A stretch of 64,000 nt of DNA from Ancylobacter vacuolatus (GCF_030813595.1 NZ_JAUSUH010000005.1:281047-345046), one strand, 5' to 3'; counted from the stretch's first letter, positions 46,976-56,697 are shown. Translations and numbers: made by a program. Notes: generated from the sequence alone by a model not told the origin.

Positions 46976-48633
46976 GGCGGGCCTCCCGCGGGGCCGTGCC
47001 CACTGGCGCGGGGATCGCTGGTGATGTGGCCGGCGGGGCGGTCGCCGAGCACGTCGCGGGCATATTCGCTCGGCCAGTACAGGATCTGCGCGGTGGCCTC
47101 CATATAGCGCATGACCGGGCCGCCGGCGAAGGTCATCGCCGCGCACAGGAACAGCAGCGCCCCCACCGGGATCGCCTCGATGGCGCGCACGCGGGGAATC
47201 TCCGTCTCCGCCGGCACCCAGAGGGTGCGGATGCCGTTGCGGGTCATGGCGATCAGGGTCGCGAGGCCCGACAGCATCAGCAGCGCGACGAAGGACCAAT
47301 GGGCGAAGGGAATATCGCCGGCCTCGTTCAGCAGCGCCGACAGCATGGCGAATTTGGCGATGAAGCCGGAGAGCGGCGGCAGGCCGGCCAAAAGCGCCGT
47401 CGTGGCCAGGAAGGCGCCGCCGAGCACGGCGATGGTGGCGGGAATGGCGACGCCCACCTCCTCGTCCTCGTCCTCGACGTCCTCTTCCGGATCGCCGAAA
47501 ATCTCCAGCGTGACCGCGAGCACGTCGGCGCCCGCCGCCTGGCCGCGCTCAATCAGCTCGACCAGCAGGAAATAGGCGCTGATCGCCAGGGTGGAGGTGA
47601 CGAGATAATAGAGCGCGCCTGATATCACCGCGCTGTTGCCGGTGCCGATGGCGGCGAGCAGCGTGCCGGAAGAGATCAGCACCGAATAGCCGCCGAGCCG
47701 CTGCATCGACTGCGAGGCCAGTACGCCGATGCCGCCGAACAGGATGGTGGCCATGCCGCCATAATACAGCCAGAGCGCGCCAAACTCCTCCGAGGCGCCC
47801 GCCTCGTCGCCGAAGCACAGCAGGAACAGCCGCAGGATCACATAGATGCCGACCTTGGTCATGATCGCGAACATGGCGGCGATCGGCGCGCAGGCGGCGG
47901 CATAGGTGGTCGGCAGCCAGAAGCTGAGCGGCCACATGCCGGCCTTCACCAGGAAGGCGACGCCGAGCACCGCGGCGCCCGCCTCCATCAACGTGCGCGA
48001 ATCCGGCGACAGGGTCGGCACGATCCGGCTGAGATCGGCCATGTTGAGCGTCCCGGTGACGCCGTAGATCACCGCTACGCCGACCAGGAACAGCGACGAA
48101 GCGACAAGGTTGATCGGGATGTAGTGCAGCCCGGCCCGTACCCGCGCCGTGCCCGAGCCGTGCAGCACCAGCCCATAGGAGGCGGCGAGCAGGATCTCGA
48201 AGAACACGAAGAGATTGAACAGGTCGCCAGTGAGGAAGGCGCCATTGAGGCCGGTTAGCAGCAGCAGGAACAGGGTGTAGAAGCGCGGTCCCGCCTTGTG
48301 CCAGCGCGCCATGGCGAACAGCAGCGTGGCGCAGCCCAGCACGGAGGTGAGCAGCAGCATCAGCGCCGCCAGCCGGTCCACCACCAGCACGATGCCGAAG
48401 GGCGGCGGCCAGTTGCCCAAGGGGTAGACGATCATGGTCGACCAGCGGTCGCCATTGGGCAGGCCGACCAGCACCACCAGCGTCACCGCAATGGCCAGCA
48501 GCGCGAAGACGGTGACAAGGCTGAGCGACATCTTCAGCAGGCGCCGGCGCTCGTCGAACAGCAGCATGAAGGCGCCCACCGCCAGCGGCAGCAGGATCGG
48601 CAGGATGGCGAGATGGTCGAGAACCGGGGTCAT
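46972..48633 (-). CDS. mnhD: Mrp Na+/H+ antiporter subunit D
   Basis: Complex I NuoN/L/M-like proton channel subunit, 553 residues, about 14 membrane segments. Marks: LTGLNGAFLTGDLFNLFVFFEILL (functional Glu), LVKAGMWPLSFWLPTTYAAACAP (key Lys and Trp). Between two helices it carries a strongly acidic loop (GDPEEDVEDEDEEVG) not found in most relatives. A polar tail ends the protein. Overlaps mnhC by four bases. Confidence 0.93.
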   Translation of the reverse strand: MTPVLDHLAILPILLPLAVGAFMLLFDERRRLLKMSLSLVTVFALLAIAVTLVVLVGLPNGDRWSTMIVYPLGNWPPPFGIVLVVDRLAALMLLLTSVLGCATLLFAMARWHKAGPRFYTLFLLLLTGLNGAFLTGDLFNLFVFFEILLAASYGLVLHGSGTARVRAGLHYIPINLVASSLFLVGVAVIYGVTGTLNMADLSRIVPTLSPDSRTLMEAGAAVLGVAFLVKAGMWPLSFWLPTTYAAACAPIAAMFAIMTKVGIYVILRLFLLCFGDEAGASEEFGALWLYYGGMATILFGGIGVLASQSMQRLGGYSVLISSGTLLAAIGTGNSAVISGALYYLVTSTLAISAYFLLVELIERGQAAGADVLAVTLEIFGDPEEDVEDEDEEVGVAIPATIAVLGGAFLATTALLAGLPPLSGFIAKFAMLSALLNEAGDIPFAHWSFVALLMLSGLATLIAMTRNGIRTLWVPAETEIPRVRAIEAIPVGALLFLCAAMTFAGGPVMRYMEATAQILYWPSEYARDVLGDRPAGHITSDPRASGHGPAGGPP

Positions 48634-48980
48634 CTGTCCGGCTCCCGCCCATCGACATGGTCGGTGCCGGTGCGCCCGCGCGCTGCCAGCAGCACGACCA
48701 GGAACAGAGCCGTCATGGCGAAGCCGATGACGATGGCGGTGAGCACCAGCGCCTGCGGGATCGGATCGGCGATCGCGGTCGGGTCGCCGACGCCGCCAGG
48801 TGCCAGGATGGGCGGGGAATCAACGCGCAGCCCGCCGCCGGCCATGGCGAAGATGAACAGGTTCACCGCATAGGACAGCAAAGCGAGGCCGATGATGACC
48901 TGGTAGGTGCGCGGGCGCAGCAGCAGCCACACGCCCGACGCGGTGAAAAGGCCAATGCCGATGGCGAGGACGATTTCCAT
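48630..48980 (-). CDS. mnhC: Mrp Na+/H+ antiporter subunit C
   Basis: NuoK-like, 116 residues, three membrane segments. GLALLSYAVNLFIFAMAG and ADPIPQALVLTAIVIGFAMTALFL are the family marks. Overlaps both neighbours by one to four bases. Confidence 0.93.
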   Translation of the reverse strand: MEIVLAIGIGLFTASGVWLLLRPRTYQVIIGLALLSYAVNLFIFAMAGGGLRVDSPPILAPGGVGDPTAIADPIPQALVLTAIVIGFAMTALFLVVLLAARGRTGTDHVDGREPDR

Positions 48981-51889
48981 CAGTCGCCCCCCTCATTGAC
49001 CTGGGCGGCGCGCGAGCTGCGCAGCGACTGGTGGGCGAGGGCGATGAGGATCAGCACCGTGGCGCCGACCACCAGCGCGAACACGCCGAGATCGAACAGC
49101 AGTGCCGAGGCTGCCGGCATCTTGCCGATGAGCGGCAGCTCCACATACTGGAAATGCGAGGTGAGGAAGGGATAGCCGAACCACCAGGAGCCGACGCCGG
49201 TGGCGCAGGAGGTGAGCAGGCCCAGCCCCATCCAGCGCAGCGGCAGCACCCGCAGATGGTCCTCCACCCAGCGCGCCCCGCTCGCCATGTACTGCACCAC
49301 GAAGGCGATGGAGAGGGTGATGCCGGCGGCAAAGCCGCCGCCCGGCAGATCATGGCCGCGCATGAACAGATAGACCGCCATGACCGCGATCACCGGGAAC
49401 AGCCAGTGCATGATGAGGCGCGGGATCAGCATGTAGTCGGCCACCGTGTCGCCGGGCGAGCGGTCGGGGGAGGCTTCGTCATAGGCGTTCTGGATGCGTT
49501 GCTGCTCCGGGGTGCGGATGCTCTCCGGGGCGGGGCGGAAGCGGCGCAGCAGGGCGAAGACGGTGAGCGCGGCCAGGCACAGCACGACGATCTCGCCCAT
49601 CGTGTCGAAGCCGCGGAAATCCACCAGGATGACGTTGATGATGTTGGTGCCGCCGCCTTCGGAATAGGCGCGCTCGACGAAGAAGCGCGAGACGCTTTCG
49701 GTCAGCGGGCGGGTCATCAGGCAATAGGCCAGGAAGGCCATCACCCCGCCGAGCGCGCAGGCGATGGTGATGTCGACATAGCGGCGCAGCAGCACCTTCA
49801 GCGGCGGGCGCGTGGGATAGACCTCCTCGATGCGCTTGGGCAGCCAGCGCAGGCCGAGCAGCAGCAGCACCGTGGTCACGATCTCCACCAGCAGCTGGGT
49901 GACGGCAAGGTCCGGGGCCGAGAGCCAGACGAAGGTGATGCAGGTGACGAGCCCCGCCCCGCCCACCAGCACCAGCGCGGCGAAACGGTGATACTTGGCC
50001 TGATAGGCAGCGCCGAGTGCGCAGGCCCCGCCGATCAGCCACAGCAGGGCGAAGGCGGGCGGCAGCGGCGTGCCGGGCATGTTGCCGGTGCCGACGGCGC
50101 CATTGGCGAGGAAGGGCGCCAGCGCCGCCACCACGGCGAGGCTGATGACGATCCGCATCTGCGGCTGCAGGCGCCGCGTGCCCAGCGCATTCTCGCCCGC
50201 GCGCGCCCATTGCCAGGAGAGTGTCGCCAGCACCTTCTCGAAAATGCGCTGGCCCTTGAAGTCGCGCAGGATCGGCGGGCCCTCTATGCCGCTTTCGAGG
50301 TAGCGGCGCAGGCCGAGATACAGCACCACGCCGCCGGCCATGGCGATCAGGCTCATCATCAGCGGCAGGTTGAAGCCGTGCCAGAGCGCCAGGCTGTAAT
50401 AGGGCGGGGTGGCGTCCAGCAGACCCTTTACGGCCGTGGCCAGCACCGGGCCGACAGTCAGGCCCGGCACGATGCCGATCAGCAGGCAGATCAGCACCAG
50501 CAGCTCGATCGGGAAGCGCATCCAGTGCGCCGGCTCGTGCGGGCGGTGCGGCAGATCGATGGGCGGCGGCCCGAAGAATACGCCGAGGATGAAGCGCAGC
50601 GAATAGGTGACGCTGAACACGCCGGCGAGCGTCGCCCAATAGGGCAGGCTGTCGTCGAGCAGCGAGCCGGTATGGTCGGCCACCGCCTCGGCGAAGAACA
50701 TTTCCTTGGAGATGAAGCCGTTGAGTAGTGGCACCCCGGCCATGGCGGCGGCGGCGACCATGGCCAGCGTGGCGGTGAACGGCATGTAGCGGTAGAGCCC
50801 GCTCAGCTTGCGCAGGTCGCGGGTGCCGGTCTCATGGTCGATGATGCCGGCCGCCATGAACAGCGAGGCCTTGAAGATGGCGTGGTTCAGCGTGTGGAAG
50901 ATCGCCGCCACCGCCGCCAGCGGGCTGCCGAGGCCGAGCAGAAGGGTGATCAGCCCGAGATGGCTGATGGTGGAATAGGCGAGAAGTCCCTTCAGGTCCT
51001 GCTGGAAGATGGCGATGAAGGCGCCGAGCAGCAGCGTCACCAGCCCGGCCGGCACCACCATGTAGAACCAGGCATCGGTGCCGGACATGACCGGCCACAG
51101 CCGCATCAGCAGGAAGATTCCTGCCTTCACCATGGTGGCCGAATGCAGATAGGCCGAAACCGGCGTCGGCGCCGCCATGGCGTGCGGCAGCCAGAAATGG
51201 AACGGGAACTGCGCGCTCTTGGTAAAGGCGCCGAGCAGGATCAGCACCAGCGCCGGAACGTAGAGATCGCTCTGGACGATGAGGTCGCGCGATTCCAGCA
51301 CCTGGTCGATGTCGTAGCTGCCGACGATGCGCCCGACCAGCAGCACCCCGACCAGCAGGCAGAGCCCGCCCGTGCCGGTGACGGTGAGCGCCATGCGGGC
51401 GCCGTCGCGCGCACTGGCGCTGTGGTGCCAGTAGCCGATGAGCAGGAACGAGAACAGGCTGGTCAGTTCCCAGAAGAAGACCATCTGGATGAGATTGCCC
51501 GACAGCACGATGCCGATCATCGAGCCCATGAAGGCGAGCAGGAAGGAGAAGAAGCGCGGCACCGGGTCTTCGCGCGACATGTAGTAGCGGGCATAGAGCA
51601 CGACGAGCGCGCCGATGCCGAAGATCATCATCGCGAACAGCCAGGCGAGGCCGTCGAGCCGCAGGGTGAAGTCGAGCCCCAGCATGGGCAGCCAGGACAG
51701 CCAGAACTGCACCGGCGTGCCTTCCGCCACCATGGCGTAGAGCCAGATGGTGATCCCCATCCCCGCCACCGCCACGCTGCCCGCCAGCACCGCCGCGGCA
51801 TTGCGCGCATGGGTCGGCAGAAACCCCGCAGCGAGGCTGCCGAGAAACGGCAGAAGCAGCGCGACGAGGAGAAGCGTGTCATGCGGCAT
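48980..51889 (-). CDS. mnhA: Fused Mrp antiporter subunit A/B
   Basis: 969 residues, about 25 membrane segments. Residues 1-800 are MnhA: NuoL-like core (FFWELTSLFSFLLIGYWHHS, FWLPHAMAAPTPVSAYLHSATMVKAG, LAYSTISHLGLITLLLG) plus the MrpA C-terminal part (VEIVTTVLLLLGLRWLPKR). From about 825 follows an MnhB domain (LMHWLFPVIAVMAVYLFMRGHDLPGGGFAAG). This fusion is the group 2 Mrp layout of alphaproteobacteria. The complex exchanges Na+ or K+ for protons in pH and salt homeostasis. First gene of the operon. Confidence 0.94.
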   Translation of the reverse strand: MPHDTLLLVALLLPFLGSLAAGFLPTHARNAAAVLAGSVAVAGMGITIWLYAMVAEGTPVQFWLSWLPMLGLDFTLRLDGLAWLFAMMIFGIGALVVLYARYYMSREDPVPRFFSFLLAFMGSMIGIVLSGNLIQMVFFWELTSLFSFLLIGYWHHSASARDGARMALTVTGTGGLCLLVGVLLVGRIVGSYDIDQVLESRDLIVQSDLYVPALVLILLGAFTKSAQFPFHFWLPHAMAAPTPVSAYLHSATMVKAGIFLLMRLWPVMSGTDAWFYMVVPAGLVTLLLGAFIAIFQQDLKGLLAYSTISHLGLITLLLGLGSPLAAVAAIFHTLNHAIFKASLFMAAGIIDHETGTRDLRKLSGLYRYMPFTATLAMVAAAAMAGVPLLNGFISKEMFFAEAVADHTGSLLDDSLPYWATLAGVFSVTYSLRFILGVFFGPPPIDLPHRPHEPAHWMRFPIELLVLICLLIGIVPGLTVGPVLATAVKGLLDATPPYYSLALWHGFNLPLMMSLIAMAGGVVLYLGLRRYLESGIEGPPILRDFKGQRIFEKVLATLSWQWARAGENALGTRRLQPQMRIVISLAVVAALAPFLANGAVGTGNMPGTPLPPAFALLWLIGGACALGAAYQAKYHRFAALVLVGGAGLVTCITFVWLSAPDLAVTQLLVEIVTTVLLLLGLRWLPKRIEEVYPTRPPLKVLLRRYVDITIACALGGVMAFLAYCLMTRPLTESVSRFFVERAYSEGGGTNIINVILVDFRGFDTMGEIVVLCLAALTVFALLRRFRPAPESIRTPEQQRIQNAYDEASPDRSPGDTVADYMLIPRLIMHWLFPVIAVMAVYLFMRGHDLPGGGFAAGITLSIAFVVQYMASGARWVEDHLRVLPLRWMGLGLLTSCATGVGSWWFGYPFLTSHFQYVELPLIGKMPAASALLFDLGVFALVVGATVLILIALAHQSLRSSRAAQVNEGGD

Positions 51890-51999
51890 AGGTAGCGGCA
51901 GCCTCCTTGCGGGCGGTGAATCCTAGAGTTGTGCGCGTGCGTCTTGCGAGATGTCGCCCATTATGGTTGATTTGGTCGTCTTCACGCAAGGCAGAAACG

Positions 52000-52227
52000 A
52001 TGGAACTTGCGCCCGAACAATGCCGCGCGGCACGTGGGCTTCTCGACTGGACGCAGGAGCATCTGGCCGAGCGCGCCGGGGTGTCCCGTAGCACGGTGCG
52101 CGATTTCGAGCGGCATCGCCACGTGCTGCACAGGGGCACGGAAACCCTGCTGGTTCGTACCCTGCAGGACGCCGGCGTGATGCTGTTGCCGCCCGGCGAG
52201 CATGGGCCGGGGGTGCGGATCCGCTGA
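52000..52227 (+). CDS. Small XRE-family HTH regulator
   Basis: 75 residues, almost all helix-turn-helix: LTPEQ-like start MELAPEQCRAARGLLDWTQ, then HLAERAGVSRSTVRDFERH. A short tail follows (DAGVMLLPPGEHGPGVRIR). Proteins of this form are common in Rhizobiales, target unknown. The start at 52000 has AAGG upstream and excludes an unsupported extension. Divergent from mnhA, which it might control. Confidence 0.82.
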   Translation: MELAPEQCRAARGLLDWTQEHLAERAGVSRSTVRDFERHRHVLHRGTETLLVRTLQDAGVMLLPPGEHGPGVRIR

Positions 52228-52296
52228 AGGCCATGGCGCTCAGCGCGACGCCTCGCCCCGGCCCCTCGTGGCCTCATTCGTGATCTCGCAAATAGC

Positions 52297-52395
52297 CTCC
52301 CTCATGGCCGGGCTTGACCCGGCCACCCAGGCTTTCACGCGCCGTGCCGGTGGCGGGGCTGGGTCCCCGGGGCAAGCCCGTGGATGAGGGAATCA
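52297..52395. repeat. Long imperfect palindrome
   Basis: Left arm CCTCATGGCCGGGCTTGACC and right arm GGCAAGCCCGTGGATGAGGG are inverted copies, with CCACCCAGGC and GGCTGGGTCC as inner arms around a GC-rich loop. About 100 bases, intergenic between convergent genes; a typical Rhizobiales palindromic element. Confidence 0.65.
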
Positions 52396-52430
52396 GCGGC
52401 CATCGGTCAGGGCCGGTCGAGTTGCCCCCC

Positions 52431-54503
52431 TCACTTCCACATCGCCCGCATCCGCGCGCCGATATCGACCGCCGCGCGAGGTTCACCCGGTCGGCCGGCG
52501 GCTTCCGCCTGCGCCGGCGGCCAGCTGGCCATGGCGAAGCGGCCGAGGATGGTGGGCGGGATGAAGCGGGTGCGGGCGGCGTAGACATGGCGGTCGCCGC
52601 GCGCGGCCTGGCCATGGGTGAAGAAGCGCTGCGGCAGCAGCAGATGCAGGCTGTCCTTCGCCCGCGTCATGGCGACGTAGAGCAGGCGCCGCTCCTCCTC
52701 GATCTCCTCGCGCGTGCCGGTGCCGAGATCGCTCGGGATGCAGCCATCCACTGCGTTGAGCACGAACACCGATTTCCATTCCTGCCCCTTGGCGGAATGG
52801 ATGGTGGAGAGGATGAGATAATCCTCGTCGCGGTGCGGCGGCCCAGCCTCGGCGCTGGTGGCATCAGGCGGGTCGAGCGTCAGCTCGGTGAGGAAGCGGG
52901 CGCGGGAGGGGTAGCTCGCGGCGATCTGCGCCAGCTGAACGAGGTCGGCCTGCCGGCTGCCGGCATCCTCGTGCAGGCGCTCCAGCAGTGGCTCGTACCA
53001 GGCGCGCACCAGATCGAGCTCGCCCGGCCAGCCGGCGGCATTCGCCTTCAATTCGCGGGCCATGGCGAGGAAAGCCGGCCATTCCGTCTCCGCGCGCGCC
53101 GGCGGCGTGACCGCTTCCAGCGCCGGCAACAGCGTGCCGGCGGCGTCGACCACGTCGAGAATGCGCGCGGCGGTGGCGGGCCCCAGACCGGAGAGCAGGC
53201 GCAGCACGCGGAAGCCTGCCACGCGGTCGCGCGGGTTCTCGACGAAGCGCAGCACGCCGAGCACGTCCTTCACATGGGCGGAATCAAGGAACTTCAGCCC
53301 GCCGAACTTGACGAAGGGAATGTTGCGGCGGGTCAGCTCCACCTCCAGTGGCCCGCTGTGATGAGCGGCGCGGAACAGCACCGCCTGCTGCTTCAGGACG
53401 ATGCCGTCCTCGCGGTTCTCCAGCACGCGGGTGGCGATGAAATTGGCCTGTTCGATCTCGTCGCGCACGCTCACCAGCACCGGGCGCTCGCCGGTGGCGC
53501 GCTCGGACCAGAGATTCTTGGCGTAGCGCTCGCTGGCGAAATCGATCACCGCATTAGCGGCGGCGAGGATGGGCTGGGTGGAGCGGTAGTTCTGCTCCAG
53601 CATGATGGTGTCGGCGCGGGGCGTGAAGTGGCCGGGGAAGTCGAGAATGTTGCGCACTGTGGCGGCGCGGAAGGAATAGATCGACTGCGCATCGTCGCCG
53701 ACCACGGTGAGGCCGCGCCCGTCGGGCTTCAGTCCCAGCAGGATCGAGGACTGAAGCCTGTTCGTATCCTGATACTCGTCGATCAGCACATGGTCGAAGC
53801 GACGTGAGATCTCGCCCGCCAAAGCGGGCTCGCCCATCATCTGCGCCCAGTAGAGCAGCAGATCGTCGTAATCGAGCACGTTCTGGCGCTGCTTGGCTTC
53901 GACATAGGCGGAGAAGATCGCCTTCAGCTCGTCAGTCCACCCGGCGCACCACGGGAAGGCGCGGCCGATCACCTCCGGAAGGGGTTGCTCGGCATTTACC
54001 GCGCGGGAATAGATGGCGATGAGCGTACCCTTGGTGGGAAAGCGCTTCTCGGTCTTTGAGAAGCCGAGTTCATGGCGGATGAGGTTGATCAGGTCGGCGC
54101 TGTCCTCGCGGTCGTGGATGGTGAAGTTGGGGTCGAGGCCGATTTCCAGCGCATGGTCGCGCAGCAGGCGGGCGCCGATGCCGTGGAAGGTGCCGGCCCA
54201 GGTCAGCCCCTCGGTCAGTGCCCTGGCGTCAGGGCCGATCACCCTTGCGGCGATGCGCTCGACGCGGCGCGCCATCTCCGCCGCCGCCCGGCGCGAGAAG
54301 GTGAGCAGCAGAATGCGACGCGGATCGGCCCGGTTGACGATGAGATGAGCGACGCGATGCGCGAGCGTGTCGGTCTTGCCCGAGCCCGCGCCGGCGATGA
54401 CCAGCAGCGGCCCGCCAATCACCTCGCCATCGCCGGTGATGCCATGTTCAACCGCTCGCCGCTGCTGCGGGTTGAGCTTGTCGAGATAGGCGGCGGGGAG
54501 CAT
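52431..54503 (-). CDS. UvrD/PcrA-like superfamily 1 ATP-dependent helicase
   Basis: 690 residues. Motif I VIAGAGSGKT, Ia LLTFSRRAAAEMARR, II VLIDEYQDTN, III VVGDDAQSIYSFRAA, IV LEQNYRSTQPIL, V STIHSAKGQEWKSVFVLNA, VI EERRLLYVAMTRAKD. The 3'-5' DNA helicase acts in repair or recombination. It is shorter than the main UvrD (about 800 residues), matching the second UvrD-like helicase frequent in Rhizobiales. Start at 54503 has GGAG ten bases upstream; a start at 54572 cannot be excluded. Confidence 0.9.
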   Translation of the reverse strand: MLPAAYLDKLNPQQRRAVEHGITGDGEVIGGPLLVIAGAGSGKTDTLAHRVAHLIVNRADPRRILLLTFSRRAAAEMARRVERIAARVIGPDARALTEGLTWAGTFHGIGARLLRDHALEIGLDPNFTIHDREDSADLINLIRHELGFSKTEKRFPTKGTLIAIYSRAVNAEQPLPEVIGRAFPWCAGWTDELKAIFSAYVEAKQRQNVLDYDDLLLYWAQMMGEPALAGEISRRFDHVLIDEYQDTNRLQSSILLGLKPDGRGLTVVGDDAQSIYSFRAATVRNILDFPGHFTPRADTIMLEQNYRSTQPILAAANAVIDFASERYAKNLWSERATGERPVLVSVRDEIEQANFIATRVLENREDGIVLKQQAVLFRAAHHSGPLEVELTRRNIPFVKFGGLKFLDSAHVKDVLGVLRFVENPRDRVAGFRVLRLLSGLGPATAARILDVVDAAGTLLPALEAVTPPARAETEWPAFLAMARELKANAAGWPGELDLVRAWYEPLLERLHEDAGSRQADLVQLAQIAASYPSRARFLTELTLDPPDATSAEAGPPHRDEDYLILSTIHSAKGQEWKSVFVLNAVDGCIPSDLGTGTREEIEEERRLLYVAMTRAKDSLHLLLPQRFFTHGQAARGDRHVYAARTRFIPPTILGRFAMASWPPAQAEAAGRPGEPRAAVDIGARMRAMWK

Positions 54504-54643
54504 GGGCGGACGAATCTCCGGGAGCGGACCTGCTGCCCACAGAGCACGTTTCGCGTTTTGTTCCAATCGCACGGCGCTGCGGGTGGCGGCGGGCCGGGCC
54601 GCCGTCTACGCTTCTCGCCCCGCCAACGCAGTGAGTGTGAGCC

Positions 54644-55681
54644 GTGGTCAGCCGTGAGGATATTCTTCTGAGGGATCTGCCCAAGAGCAGCAAGGTGATC
54701 GAGATCGGCCCGAGCTTCTCGCCTCTGGCGCCAAAGCGGGACGGGTGGAACGCCGTCGTCGTCGATCACGACACGCGCGAGGGGCTATTTGCGAAATATG
54801 ACGGCGATCGCAATGTGCCGGATGCCAGCCGTATCGAGGAGGTCGACGTGGTCTGGCGCGGCGGTTCCATCGCCGACGCGCTGCCGTCTGCCGAGCTTGG
54901 CACATTCGACGCCTTCATCGCCAGCCACGTCATCGAGCACACGACCGACATCGTCAGCTTCCTGGACGCCGCACAGCGACTATTGAAGCGGGAAGGCGTG
55001 GTGATCCTGGCGGTGCCGGACAAGCGCAAATGTTTCGATTTCAACCGGCCCGTCTCGACTACCGCAGGCGCTATCGCCGCCTTTCGGGAAAAGCGCACTC
55101 TGCACACGCCGGAGAGCTACTTCGACTTCATGGCGTTCCATACGTGCAAAAGCGGGCCGCCGGGATGGGCAGGCGACGACGCCACGCCCCAGACATTGCA
55201 GATCCCGTTCGACCACCTGCTCCCAGCCTGGGACATGATGGCGACAGCGACCTCCTATATCGACAACCATCAATGGGTGTTCACGCCGGCGAGCTTTGAG
55301 CTGATGGTGCTGGAATTGGCGGAGCTGGGCTTTCTCCGACTGCGCGTCGAGGCCATTCAACAGGCGGTCGCGACCGAATTCTATGCTTGGTTGCGTCCGG
55401 GACGGGAGGCGCATTCCCCGGAGGAGCTTCAGCTCAAGCGGCGCCGGCTCATGGACGGCGTGGTGATCGATCTTGCCGAACAGTCGCGTCAGATCGCCGA
55501 CAGCCCGTTGAATCAGGCGGTCGCGCGCATCGCCGCGCTCGAAGCCGCCGAACAGCCAGTGGCGCGGAAAACCGCGCAGCTTGCCGAGCTGAGCGCGTTG
55601 AAGAAGGCCATTCCGCGCTGGGCGCGAAAAAAGATCGTGGCCTGGTATGCTCGGCGCGCGGCACGTTCGCCCGGCCGCTGA
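54644..55681 (+). CDS. Class I SAM-dependent methyltransferase
   Basis: 345 residues. The SAM-binding motif I is VIEIGPSFSPLAP, with the acidic residue in VVVDHDT, and motif post-I around FDAFIASHVIEHTTDIVSFL; LKREGVVILAVPDKR follows. A C-terminal helical part (from about 270) has a basic end. Such proteins occur in surface-polysaccharide loci, but no glycan genes are adjacent here. The start is a GTG at 54644 without a clear ribosome site. Codon use is less GC-biased than in neighbours, a hint of transfer. Confidence 0.8.
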   Translation: MVSREDILLRDLPKSSKVIEIGPSFSPLAPKRDGWNAVVVDHDTREGLFAKYDGDRNVPDASRIEEVDVVWRGGSIADALPSAELGTFDAFIASHVIEHTTDIVSFLDAAQRLLKREGVVILAVPDKRKCFDFNRPVSTTAGAIAAFREKRTLHTPESYFDFMAFHTCKSGPPGWAGDDATPQTLQIPFDHLLPAWDMMATATSYIDNHQWVFTPASFELMVLELAELGFLRLRVEAIQQAVATEFYAWLRPGREAHSPEELQLKRRRLMDGVVIDLAEQSRQIADSPLNQAVARIAALEAAEQPVARKTAQLAELSALKKAIPRWARKKIVAWYARRAARSPGR

Positions 55682-55694
55682 GCTTCCCCGCAGA

Positions 55695-55727
55695 TGAAAA
55701 AGCCGCCCCGGGGAGAGGCGGCCTTTC
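55695..55727. terminator. Bidirectional intrinsic terminator
   Basis: GCCGCC (55702-55707) pairs with GGCGGC (55717-55722); four to five As precede and CTTT follows. It serves the methyltransferase gene and the convergent small secreted protein gene. Confidence 0.7.
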
Positions 55728-55752
55728 CAGTCAAGTAAGGGTCACTATGCGA

Positions 55753-56085
55753 TCAGCAGGGGGTCTGCTGGCTGGTGCAGTCGCGGTCGGAGCTGGTGTC
55801 GCCCGGCCGGTCGGCATTGGCCGGAGCGGCCGCGCCGGCATCCGTGCCCATGGTGGTGCCGGAGGTGGTGTTGCGACCTTCCGAAGAGTTCATGCCCGAG
55901 CCCGCAGCCGGGTTCATCCCGCCGGCCGTGCTGTCGGTGGTGCCCGAGCCGGTGGCATTGCCGCCCGTATTGGCGCCAGTGCTCGACGACGAGCCGTCCG
56001 AGCCGGAGCTCTGGGCGAAAGCCGGGGCGCTGAGAGCAAGCATCGCGGCGAGAACGGCCGCAGAAGTCGTCTTGACGTTAATCAT
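55753..56085 (-). CDS. Small secreted Ser/Gly/Thr-rich protein
   Basis: 110 residues. Signal peptide AAVLAAMLALSAPAFA/QSSG; the rest is nearly all Ser, Gly, Thr, Ala and Asn (GSDGSSSSTGANTGGNATGSG), ending with two Cys (RDCTSQQTPC). Likely disordered and exported. GGAGG precedes the ATG. Function unknown. Confidence 0.7.
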   Translation of the reverse strand: MINVKTTSAAVLAAMLALSAPAFAQSSGSDGSSSSTGANTGGNATGSGTTDSTAGGMNPAAGSGMNSSEGRNTTSGTTMGTDAGAAAPANADRPGDTSSDRDCTSQQTPC

Positions 56086-56397
56086 AGGATATCCTCCGGT
56101 TTGTGTGAGGAATAATCCTGAAGATTACGTATGGTTCCCGAGATAAATTAGTTAGATCGACCTTAACTTGCTACCATTCGACTGCATAATAGTAGCTATC
56201 CGCGCGCTTTTCGCCAGATAATACCGCTGATGCATGATGATAGCACCGGTCAATGCGCCGGGGAGGGCAGCCCGACGCGAGGCGAATGTCGCCAAGAGGC
56301 ACGTACAAGCCGATCAGCCCACGCCGCCAGCCGATCCGACAAGGTGTCGTCGATCATAGAATTAGGGCGCGCGCGGAAGGCGCGCCCCGCGAGCGCC
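56086..56397. terminator. Intergenic region with terminator of the HdeA/HdeB-like gene
   Basis: Hairpin GGGCGCGC (56365-56372) with GCGCGCCC (56380-56387); on the minus strand an AT-rich tail (CTAATTCTAT) follows. The remaining bases are AT-richer and probably hold the promoter of the small secreted protein gene to the left. No credible ORF. Confidence 0.6.
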
Positions 56398-56697
56398 TCA
56401 GTTGTCGAACATCTCGTCGGCGGCGGTGATGAGGCCGATCGTGGGATTGGCGGCACAGTATTCGCCGAGCTTGCCGGCATTCTCGACGAATTTGTCAGTG
56501 TCGATGACAGGCGGGGCATCGACATCCTTGTAATAGGCGTCAAGCCAGGCGAGCGTCAGCATGATCTCGGTCTTGTCGCTCTCCAGGAACTGCGCGCAGG
56601 TCGTGGTGGAGAGGTCGATCTTATCCGCCAAAGCGGTGTGGGACAGGCTTGCGGCGGCAGCGCTGGCAAGGGCGAAGGCGAGGGCGAGCTTTCTCAT
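56398..56697 (-). CDS. HdeA/HdeB-family periplasmic protein
   Basis: 99 residues. A signal peptide (ALAFALASAAAASLSHTALA) precedes the domain DLSTTTCAQFLESDKTEIMLTL; a second Cys in GEYCAANPTIGL can form the family disulfide. HdeA/HdeB are acid-activated chaperones in enterobacteria; in alphaproteobacteria the role is less sure. Single gene with its own terminator. Confidence 0.85.
   Translation of the reverse strand: MRKLALAFALASAAAASLSHTALADKIDLSTTTCAQFLESDKTEIMLTLAWLDAYYKDVDAPPVIDTDKFVENAGKLGEYCAANPTIGLITAADEMFDN

Noticed and set aside
49031..50728. 565-codon plus-strand frame over mnhA
   Set aside because: Antisense to the mnhA coding sequence, without membrane segments or family motifs.
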